From assembly GCA_964523295.1 (NCBI GenBank), contig CAZGAH010000008.1, positions 26,781-90,780 of the forward strand: DNA of 64,000 nucleotides. The letters are read 5' to 3'. This document shows, one piece after another, positions 57,579 to 64,000 of this stretch (positions are counted from its first letter, which is position 1; each line of letters starts with the position of its first letter). Under the pieces are notes generated by a model that made no database searches, was not told the origin of the DNA, and was given only the letters and a program-made list of their open reading frames with translations. The stretch comes from CAZGAH01 sp964523295. GTDB lineage: Bacteria > Desulfobacterota > Desulfovibrionia > Desulfovibrionales > Desulfovibrionaceae. A program made the position numbers and the translations under genes.

Positions 57579-57701
57579 ATGAACAAGAAAGCGCTCAGCG
57601 AACGCGACATTTGCACGAAGTTGATTACCCCAGCTCTTGAAAAAGCAGGCTGGGACAAAATGTCGCAAATCCCCCGTGGAAAGCTTGAGGGGGTAATATA
57701 A
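57579..57701 (+). pseudogene. Type I restriction HsdR fragment (first 40 codons)
   Basis: The frame MNKKALSERDICTKLITPAL followed by EKAGWDKMSQI is the well-known N terminus of type I restriction endonuclease subunit HsdR. After QI it jumps to PRGKLEGVI and stops; the RGKL piece also occurs some 25 residues further on in full HsdR proteins, so an internal deletion plus loss of the rest is likely. The stop overlaps the next ATG (TAATG), and its last codons contain the strong GAGGGGG ribosome site of the next gene. Confidence 0.75.
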
Positions 57702-58720
57702 TGGCTCGTGACACTCGGCTTATGCTCTGGCCAGAACAAGTTGGTTACTACCCTCTCATTGATGCATGGACAAGCCAAGAAAATACTTCCACTCTTGATT
57801 TTAGCTTATGCAATTCAATCAATTCATGCGGGCTCACTGCAACAGCCCTTAATATCCATGCAAAATTCAGACAAAAAAAACACTCAAGAATGCACAAACC
57901 AGACAAAGCAGAACAGATTTCCCTTCCACTTACAACAAACAAACATCCAATAACTAGAATTATTGGGCCGGATAACAACGAAGAACTTTTGGAAAAATGC
58001 AAGGCGCTTGGCTTTTTTAAATCTTTTTGCGAGTTTATCTCGCCCGGCTTGCATTACAAATTTAGAGTAGATACAGACATTCCACGTAATATTCTTTATT
58101 CACACTCCCTTTTTGAATCTCTTCCAATATATAGAATTAATTTCACAAAAACACCTAAGGATAGAAGAACAGCAGCATTGCAATTTGTTCGCGACATTAG
58201 GCACATCCTTGAGGAATATTTGTATAAATGCGCTCCAAGCAAAGGAGCACAGATAGCCGTAGTGCTATACGAGATTGCAAAAAACATCGCAGACCACACC
58301 GTGGTCGACGGCTTCATTGGCCTTGACATCACTCGGATGCATAATAAAACTACCATTTCAATATTGATAGGAGATACTGGACCTGGGGTGTATGCCCATT
58401 TACGTGACTCCTTTCGTAGTAAAAACCCAGAAAGATACAAGAAGGCTGATTTCACCGAGATTTGGCACTACGCATTACAAGATGGGATTACAGGCAGTCG
58501 TGCTTCTAAAGGTAACTTTGGTGCTGGCATGTCTCTTATCGTCAACAATTGCAGAGCACTTGGCGTTCGAATATCTGCCTTTGATCATAGGCGACGAGTT
58601 TTCCTGTCTGGGCTCGCTGGTGTTGACATGGACAATGCTTCGCACAACAAACTTGGCCATGTCTGCTACAATTTCGAAGGAGATAGGCCTTTCACATATT
58701 ATTTAGAGTGGGAACTATAA
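57701..58720 (+). CDS. GHKL-type ATP-binding protein (HATPase)
   Basis: 339 residues. The C-terminal half has the Bergerat ATP-binding fold: N box LYEIAKNIADHTV (Glu191, Asn195, Asp198-His199), G1 box IGDTGPGVYA (Asp225 to Gly229) and G2 box KGNFGAGMSLIVNN (Gly271-Gly276). This resembles the RsbW/SpoIIAB-type anti-sigma kinases and other HATPase proteins. The N-terminal ~110 residues (PLIDAWTSQENTSTLDFSLC) may be a STAS-like or substrate-recognition domain. The next gene, a small STAS-like protein only 4 bases downstream, is the expected partner for such a kinase. ATG 57701 has GAGGGGG about 9 bases upstream; ATG 57890 is possible. Confidence 0.82.
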   Translation: MARDTRLMLWPEQVGYYPLIDAWTSQENTSTLDFSLCNSINSCGLTATALNIHAKFRQKKHSRMHKPDKAEQISLPLTTNKHPITRIIGPDNNEELLEKCKALGFFKSFCEFISPGLHYKFRVDTDIPRNILYSHSLFESLPIYRINFTKTPKDRRTAALQFVRDIRHILEEYLYKCAPSKGAQIAVVLYEIAKNIADHTVVDGFIGLDITRMHNKTTISILIGDTGPGVYAHLRDSFRSKNPERYKKADFTEIWHYALQDGITGSRASKGNFGAGMSLIVNNCRALGVRISAFDHRRRVFLSGLAGVDMDNASHNKLGHVCYNFEGDRPFTYYLEWEL

Positions 58721-58724
58721 GCTG

Positions 58725-59099
58725 ATGACAGAAATCTGCTTTAAGAAGATGGGATGGGATGTCTTCCTTGACAACAATATGGTAGGCAAAGCTGTTGCCT
58801 ATCTTGATACAATAATTTTCGACAACCATGTGACGATTGACCTTCGAGAATGTTGCTTCTCATATGAACTCTCATCATTTATTTATGCAGTCATACAGAT
58901 ACTTAGCAAGAATTCTGGTGAAAAACAGATCACAATTAAACATGGTTTTTCAACAATATCTGAAAGTCACTTTGCAACATATATCAACAAATGCAATAAA
59001 GCAGCATATCACAACCTTAAATCCATTGCCGAGATCAATAAATCACTGTTCGACAATTATGAAATACATCTCAATATAGAAGAGACGATAGATGAGTAG
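58725..59099 (+). CDS. STAS-like (DUF4325-type) small protein
   Basis: 124 residues. The pattern AVAYLDTIIFDNHVTIDLRE, then SYELSSFIYAVIQILSK, resembles the DUF4325/STAS-like fold, which pairs with HATPase proteins as anti-sigma factor antagonists do in RsbV/RsbW modules. A phosphoacceptor serine may lie in YELSSF. Identity rests on fold pattern and gene context, not on strong motif conservation. It starts 4 bases after the GHKL stop and overlaps the next gene by 8 bases, so translation is coupled. Confidence 0.6.
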   Translation: MTEICFKKMGWDVFLDNNMVGKAVAYLDTIIFDNHVTIDLRECCFSYELSSFIYAVIQILSKNSGEKQITIKHGFSTISESHFATYINKCNKAAYHNLKSIAEINKSLFDNYEIHLNIEETIDE

Positions 59100-61353
59100 C
59101 AATATCCTTGAAATAATAAACAATCAAAGTTACTTTCGAGAGTTGCTTGTATCTTGCATTGAATGTGTTCAGGCATTGCACAATCACATTCAGATTCTGT
59201 TTGATCAGACACGTGTTGGAACGCACAGTATCGCGCAAATTAAAAGTGCTTACAAAAAAAAAGATGCTTTCACTCAATGCCTGAAACAACTTTGGCGCTT
59301 CTTAATCATCGAAGTCCATCGCTTTACGACTCTCCCTACACCGAATAATGAAAATCAATTTGACACCACTGAGTCCCTTCGAACAGCGAACTTACTGCAA
59401 CTACTTGAAGCATGCGTCAAATTAAGGGAAGAACTCAACCTTCTTCCCAAAATGGATGAACCCATCGAGCTGTATCGCTTTCTTAGGATTTTTGACCGAG
59501 AGAAAGTCACCGCTCAAGAGTACATAGACTCGGCAAAAGATTTCGTGTTGTACGCTGGCAACGAGAGAAGCGCCTTAGCCTATAAGAACACTCCCTTTGC
59601 TAATTATGAAGAAGATACTCTTAAGCCCCTGGCACTCAAAATATCAGACGACGGAGAGGGAATCACGCAAGACGACATACAGAGCTACCATATCTGCATC
59701 CCTCGCGAGGACACCCAGTCTCCTCTTAACTGGCCAATCCTCGCCCACGAGGTGGGACATCACGTCATGAGGAAAAAACACTTTAAAGATCAAAAGATTG
59801 ATGAAGACTTCTTTAATTATGTAAGGTTGAAAAATGGCAAACCAAGCTACCCCTCAAAATTCGATAAAATGATTAAAACAACCACAAACGAAGAAGAGAA
59901 ACTCAATATACTGAGGTCTTGGCTTACAGAATGCTGGTGTGATATATTTGGCTATCTCACTACGGGACCTGCGTTTCTCTTTGCCCAACGACGATATTTT
60001 TTAACAATGCTTCGGAAAGACAAGCAAGGCAACACGCACACCACACACCCGCCGCATTATCTGCGCTTATTAGTGTTGATCTTATTTGCTAAACGGTTTC
60101 CAGAAAACATTATGAGTTCGAGCACCCTGCTTTCAAACTTTACGACCCATCCAGCCTCTCAACTTTTAAAGAAACAATGCGATATGGATATGGATATCGT
60201 ATCTGTATCAGACATTCATGTGCTCGCCATGGAGATCCACGAATACTTCATCGAATTTTTCAGGCTTTCAGAAGCTAATAATCCTAGTATTACTGACTAT
60301 ATCCAACGGCTAATTGACATCGCTGCCAAACTAACGCCAGAGACCGTAAGCGCGCTTAAGAGCAGGCTGGACCAGGGCTACCCAATACCGTCAACGAGGG
60401 AACAATCGACCAGCTACAAGGAGCGGGAAATTAGCGTTCATGAAATAATGCTTGCTGCTTGGCTGTCCTACGAGCAGTGTGTTATGATAGAGATGCTTGA
60501 AATACTCACTGGCGAATTTGAATCACTTAGACAAATGGAGATTGAAGGCCAGTGGGAGTTTTTTGAAAATACTATCAATCCCATTTTCAAAAGGTTCAAT
60601 CAATCCGTACTCCGATCGCTCCAAATCAGTGAATGGGTAGCCTTGTTAAAAACAGAGGATAAGACGGATTGTACGGAGTCAGAGCCTGCAATTCCGTGTG
60701 AAAAATGCACAAACTGCTACCCATCTTTATTAGTTGACCACCAAATTGAAAATCTTATCCGTTCTGATCAACTTAAAATTATTCCACTAATTAATTTGAG
60801 AAAGCAGCTTGGTTCAACTTCGCTGGATGTACGACTTGGAACTACCTTTCAGACCTATCAACCAAATCAAAGCGGAGTCGTGGACTTCACTGATCAACGT
60901 TCTGTTGACAATATTAGCGCCAACTCGTCAATCCGTGACTTGGACTTTTTGGAGTCAATCGTTTTGGCTCCAGGACAGTTCGTTCTTGCCCACACGATGG
61001 AATACATTGGCCTCCCCGAAAATGTTGGCGCTCAAATCGAAGGCAGAAGCAGCTTTGCTCGACTGGGTATCCAGGTACACATGACTGCAAATCTTATTGA
61101 CCCTGGCTTCCATGGTTCTGTGACCCTTGAAATATTCAACGCGGGCCCCAATCCAATTCGACTATTCCCTGGTTATCGAATTGGCCAGCTTCGCTTCTTC
61201 GAATGCAACAAACCTAAAAAACCATACAACAAGAAATTAGATGCAAAGTACAAAGGATTGCTTGAGCATTCCAACTCGCTACTCTCTAAGGATTACGAGG
61301 TTGAGTGTATAAAGAAAGCGCTCAACAAAATTGAGTCTTATCAAAGCACCTAA
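59092..61353 (+). CDS. Fusion of a HExxH metallopeptidase-like domain with a C-terminal dCTP deaminase-like (DCD/dUTPase) domain
   Basis: 753 residues. Residues 1-200 are helical. A zinc-protease motif follows, ILAHEVGHHVM (His219, Glu220, His223), with ECWCD (Glu280, Asp284) about 60 residues later, as in gluzincin peptidases with a third glutamate ligand. A short Cys motif (CEKCTNC, about 530) leads to a DCD domain (about 545-720): LGSTSLDVRLG, EGRSSFARLGIQVHMTANLI, DPGFHGSVTLEIFN, FPGYRIGQLRF. The catalytic residues of DCD proteins (Arg652-Ser653-Ser654, Arg657, Glu680) are retained, so deamination of dCTP or hydrolysis of dUTP is likely. Such deaminases are known in anti-phage defence. 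Protease plus deaminase in one chain is unusual. Codon use is AT-rich as in the rest of the island. Confidence 0.85.
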   Translation: MSSNILEIINNQSYFRELLVSCIECVQALHNHIQILFDQTRVGTHSIAQIKSAYKKKDAFTQCLKQLWRFLIIEVHRFTTLPTPNNENQFDTTESLRTANLLQLLEACVKLREELNLLPKMDEPIELYRFLRIFDREKVTAQEYIDSAKDFVLYAGNERSALAYKNTPFANYEEDTLKPLALKISDDGEGITQDDIQSYHICIPREDTQSPLNWPILAHEVGHHVMRKKHFKDQKIDEDFFNYVRLKNGKPSYPSKFDKMIKTTTNEEEKLNILRSWLTECWCDIFGYLTTGPAFLFAQRRYFLTMLRKDKQGNTHTTHPPHYLRLLVLILFAKRFPENIMSSSTLLSNFTTHPASQLLKKQCDMDMDIVSVSDIHVLAMEIHEYFIEFFRLSEANNPSITDYIQRLIDIAAKLTPETVSALKSRLDQGYPIPSTREQSTSYKEREISVHEIMLAAWLSYEQCVMIEMLEILTGEFESLRQMEIEGQWEFFENTINPIFKRFNQSVLRSLQISEWVALLKTEDKTDCTESEPAIPCEKCTNCYPSLLVDHQIENLIRSDQLKIIPLINLRKQLGSTSLDVRLGTTFQTYQPNQSGVVDFTDQRSVDNISANSSIRDLDFLESIVLAPGQFVLAHTMEYIGLPENVGAQIEGRSSFARLGIQVHMTANLIDPGFHGSVTLEIFNAGPNPIRLFPGYRIGQLRFFECNKPKKPYNKKLDAKYKGLLEHSNSLLSKDYEVECIKKALNKIESYQST

Positions 61354-61382
61354 AGGAGCGCTTCGAGGAAAAGGGCCAGATT

Positions 61383-62180
61383 ATGGACAAAAAAGACTGT
61401 TTCAGCTCACTTTTTGACTTAGTAACTATTATAAAGTCTGTTGTCAATCACCCTACAATAGCACACACTATTTCATTAGGTATTGCCTTTCTTTGTGGAT
61501 GTATTGCGGGTTTTGTAAATTTTGCTAATAATTTCCATGTAAGCATTTGTGAACTCCTAAGGTCGTTCCCCTGCTTGGCATATATGTTGTTTAGTGGATT
61601 AATAACGATCCTTGCCTATTCCTGTGTGCTGGCTTCAAACATGGTTATCTTTGGCTTTTCCGTAAGCACTCATCCTTATCTATCAGCGTGCATGATTGGC
61701 CTTGCTGGCTATTCCTTACTTACAACCGTCATACCGAAATCCGTATCTTCAGACAAAGATGGTTCAAAGGGGATATCATCCTTCATCACAAACACACAAT
61801 CATTTCTCTATCATAGATACATCATTGAGCGCGACGCGACACTTCGCCCAGATGTCTGCAAAGCGATGAAAAATGTTCCTATTGATCGAATCAAAGAATT
61901 TATTTATAGTTGTACAGCAATATCAATTGAATCCGATAAAATTAAAGGAAATATCATTGGCAAACAAATAGCTGAGCACTTAAAATCTCCACTGAATCAA
62001 ACGATGTTAAAAACTCAAATAGGTGTCGACATTGCAAAATTCCTTGGTCTTCAGGCTGTTAAAGAGATTGCAGCAGCGTTTGCCGACGACAATCAGCTGG
62101 ACAAGGACGTAGGAAAAGTGACAGAATTAGAAGACAAAATAGCCTTGCTCAATCGTCTGATGGCAGAGGAGGACAAGTAA
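61383..62180 (+). CDS. Membrane protein of unknown function
   Basis: 265 residues. Three hydrophobic helices fill the N-terminal half (about 24-46, 55-80, 86-108; TISLGIAFLCGCIAGFVNFA, YMLFSGLITILAYSCVLASN). The C-terminal ~150 residues are soluble and charged, probably cytoplasmic. No enzyme motif or known pore signature is seen. It lies 29 bases after the fusion protein and its stop overlaps the next start (TAATG). In defence loci small membrane proteins are often the killing effector, but nothing here shows that directly. Confidence 0.7.
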   Translation: MDKKDCFSSLFDLVTIIKSVVNHPTIAHTISLGIAFLCGCIAGFVNFANNFHVSICELLRSFPCLAYMLFSGLITILAYSCVLASNMVIFGFSVSTHPYLSACMIGLAGYSLLTTVIPKSVSSDKDGSKGISSFITNTQSFLYHRYIIERDATLRPDVCKAMKNVPIDRIKEFIYSCTAISIESDKIKGNIIGKQIAEHLKSPLNQTMLKTQIGVDIAKFLGLQAVKEIAAAFADDNQLDKDVGKVTELEDKIALLNRLMAEEDK

Positions 62181-62575
62181 TGCCTGCGCAAGATAAAATG
62201 GGATTTCTTCGTGGCTTTTTAGCCCATAATGTGAATGTCTCCGATCCGGAGACAGGGTTAAAATGGAGGAAACTTCGTAAGGATATCCTTGAATACGCTC
62301 AACGATCAACAGAGGGCTATGACTCCCGAGACCTTCAAAAACTTACATCCATGCTAACAAGTGAAAATGAAGTTCCTGATCAACTATACGAAGCTGGAAA
62401 AACTCTAGAAATACTTGTGGAAAATCCCAAAAAAAATCATCTCAAGCAGGACAAACTTATTCTGAAAATTATTTCTAACTTTGCCGAGGTGGCCAAACTA
62501 AGCCAAGATCCACGCGTTATACAGATCGCAGTACATCTTTCAGACCTGATAATTGAGGCAAAGAAAGGCAACTAA
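62180..62575 (+). CDS. Small soluble protein of unknown function
   Basis: 131 residues, mostly helical (KWRKLRKDILEYAQRSTEGY, NFAEVAKLSQDPRVIQIAVH). There is no recognised domain and no signal. It overlaps the membrane-protein stop by one base, so both are one translational unit at the end of the five-gene operon. Confidence 0.65.
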   Translation: MPAQDKMGFLRGFLAHNVNVSDPETGLKWRKLRKDILEYAQRSTEGYDSRDLQKLTSMLTSENEVPDQLYEAGKTLEILVENPKKNHLKQDKLILKIISNFAEVAKLSQDPRVIQIAVHLSDLIIEAKKGN

Positions 62576-62594
62576 CAAACTTCTGAGCCAAGAG

Positions 62595-63869
62595 CTATGT
62601 TACTTTTTCAAAAACAACCACACTCTCCCTTGATGGTCTGCGCCCATATAATTTCATTTGCTGAGCGCTATTACCCCGAATACGTGCAACAATAATCTCA
62701 ACACAACGCAATCCAACCATTTCACCAATTTGAGCAGTGACCTCGTCTACAGGGAGGGGCTGCCCATAATACTGTGCATTGCCCAACACAAGTGCCATCC
62801 TAGCACCTCCAACGCATACTCGGTGCATTTCTTTTAAACAACAAAACATATCAAGGAAATATCCATTCAGCATCCTCATTAACCGCGGATTTGCTGAATG
62901 TCTTCCAATTGCATCTAGACAGCTTCGTAACAACACTGGATGACGATACTCGTGGCTATCAGGACGAGTTGGCCTTGCTTCCGGGTGAGAATGAAAGCTT
63001 TGATACCTCACTGCTCTTGTTCCCTCCCAATCTAGGAAGCCATACATTAATTCAACGCCAAAAATCCTAGTGTAATCATGTCTATTTGGATATGGAGGAG
63101 AGGTAATAACTGCAGAGAATATTCCATCGGCGGCAGCCAAGTGTCGCGCATCTGCTAGCTGAGCACCATTTATAGGATTAGATATGCTGGAGTGCTCGAC
63201 ATCATCTAACATANNNNNNNNNNTACGCTCCACATAACGATAATATCGCTCAAGAAACTCATCGCTTGTCACTGTATTATCAACCCATTTTAACCACCCA
63301 CCTGTGGCTTGTGCCCGGCTAGCGCTTGGCATAACTGCGAACAGTGCCAACCTAAAAAAATCTCTGCCCTCGAAGTCGGACAGTCTAGACAATACTACGT
63401 CTAGATGCTCAATAGTTTGAAGAACATCTGGAGCAAACGCTTTTGTTACTAACTCATGATAGTGATTCTTCAACTTATTTGAAGGACTTTGCTTAGTGTT
63501 TTGTCGTATTCGTTTCCATAAATTAAGCAACTTCTCTATATTATAACATCTAGCCTTCACATTGGACGCGAAGACTGCAAATGGTGAGATATCATAGCCT
63601 GTTGCCTCAATGCCATGCTCCTTTGCTGCAACTATGGTAGTCCCTGAGCCACAAAAAGGATCAAGAATGCGATTAGTTCCAGTCAATCCCCACTCGGTGA
63701 TGAGGTCACTAACTAATTCTCCTGAAAAGCTATGAGGGAAGACGAGCCATCTGTGTACAGGAACAGACCGCAAAAATTTCGGCGTGACGTGATCCTTCCA
63801 CTCGGAGCGCACTTTTTTCGGGAAATATTCCATTGTGTTAAAACTATTTTTTGAAAAAATTTTTCTCAT
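62595..63869 (-). CDS. Site-specific DNA methyltransferase-like protein (10-N gap)
   Basis: About 424 residues with four unknown at the N run 63214-63223. SAM-binding motif I is ILDPFCGSGTTIVAAKEHG near residue 57, followed by ATGYDISPFAVFASNVKARC; catalytic motif IV is ITSPPYPNRHDYTRIFGVEL, the TSPPY form of N4-cytosine or N6-adenine amino-methyltransferases. Motif order (I before IV) is the beta/gamma-like arrangement. No matching restriction endonuclease gene is visible; the hsdR scrap is from another system. It faces the five-gene operon, converging within 20 bases. The start is uncertain (ATG 63869 or 63833). Confidence 0.8.
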   Translation of the reverse strand: MRKIFSKNSFNTMEYFPKKVRSEWKDHVTPKFLRSVPVHRWLVFPHSFSGELVSDLITEWGLTGTNRILDPFCGSGTTIVAAKEHGIEATGYDISPFAVFASNVKARCYNIEKLLNLWKRIRQNTKQSPSNKLKNHYHELVTKAFAPDVLQTIEHLDVVLSRLSDFEGRDFFRLALFAVMPSASRAQATGGWLKWVDNTVTSDEFLERYYRYVERXXXXMLDDVEHSSISNPINGAQLADARHLAAADGIFSAVITSPPYPNRHDYTRIFGVELMYGFLDWEGTRAVRYQSFHSHPEARPTRPDSHEYRHPVLLRSCLDAIGRHSANPRLMRMLNGYFLDMFCCLKEMHRVCVGGARMALVLGNAQYYGQPLPVDEVTAQIGEMVGLRCVEIIVARIRGNSAQQMKLYGRRPSRESVVVFEKVT

Positions 63870-63963
63870 TATACATTGACACTCCCTAAAAGCCAAGCCC
63901 AATAAGTACCGCATCCACGGCGATTTTGTTCTAAGCCCGCGCCGCTGTCACCGGGCACCACTA

Positions 63964-63996
63964 TAGAGCCAAACCATGGGCGCCTTAATAGAGCCA
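63964..63996. repeat. Short direct repeat at the right edge
   Basis: TAGAGCCA occurs at 63964-63971 and again at 63989-63996, 25 bases apart, in the last bases of the window. Spaced short repeats like this occur in transposon ends, but the element would lie outside the window. Confidence 0.3.
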
Positions 63997-64000
63997 CCCG

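Overview
The window is a GC-rich bacterial scaffold, most likely from a Desulfovibrionaceae-type member of the Desulfobacterota. This rests on gene content (a UbiA/MqnP-type prenyltransferase end, CheV, the rplU-rpmA and rpsF-rpsR-rplI-dnaB blocks, a porin start of sulfate-reducer type) and on a tmRNA whose tag reads ANNDYEYALAA. It is a draft assembly. Runs of N (mostly exactly 10, plus one of 18 and one of 70) interrupt radA, an SDR gene, a glycosyltransferase, an nSTAND-WD40 gene, a Kef-type antiporter, rplI and a DNA methyltransferase. Several of these genes look frameshifted only because the gap length is arbitrary.

Layout. 1-4.4 kb: end of a ubiA-family gene, a bifunctional Rel/SpoT (p)ppGpp enzyme and a peptide-binding lipoprotein. 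4.7-11.8 kb: two SNF2 helicases and a SWIM-finger/HTH protein. 12.4-18.1 kb: a Ser/Thr kinase with an unrecognised C-terminal domain after a very AT-rich block, then cheV, ispH (broken in this assembly), a dihydrouridine synthase and an SlyD-like PPIase. 19-24 kb: radA, a zinc-ribbon/DUF3426 protein, a PEBP-like lipoprotein, rplU-rpmA and an unusual lipoprotein-type class I glutamine-amidotransferase. 24.5-32.3 kb: a surface-glycan locus (winged-helix regulator, NeuB-family synthase, radical SAM/SPASM protein, SDR, glycosyltransferase, membrane glycosyltransferase, SAM methyltransferase) and a porin remnant. 32.5-40.5 kb: a four-gene operon of ABC exporter, cyclic-nucleotide-binding protein, small exported protein and nSTAND ATPase with 14 WD40 repeats. 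40.7-46.8 kb: Kef antiporter, DUF4124 membrane protein and an AT-rich CBS-MgtE transporter. 47.4-55.6 kb: rpsF-rpsR-rplI-dnaB, a chagasin-type inhibitor, metG, a PSP1 protein and nadB.

After the tmRNA gene (55,764-56,118) base composition drops and an accessory island begins and runs to the window end. It holds an unknown protein, a 40-codon hsdR remnant, and a tightly coupled operon: GHKL ATPase, STAS-like protein, a HExxH-protease/dCTP-deaminase fusion, a membrane protein and a small soluble protein. A DNA methyltransferase on the opposite strand follows. This operon is the best candidate here for an undescribed system. A nucleotide-depleting or signal-regulated anti-phage role is plausible from the deaminase and the island context, but unproven. 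The ABC/cNMP/nSTAND-WD40 operon is the second candidate.
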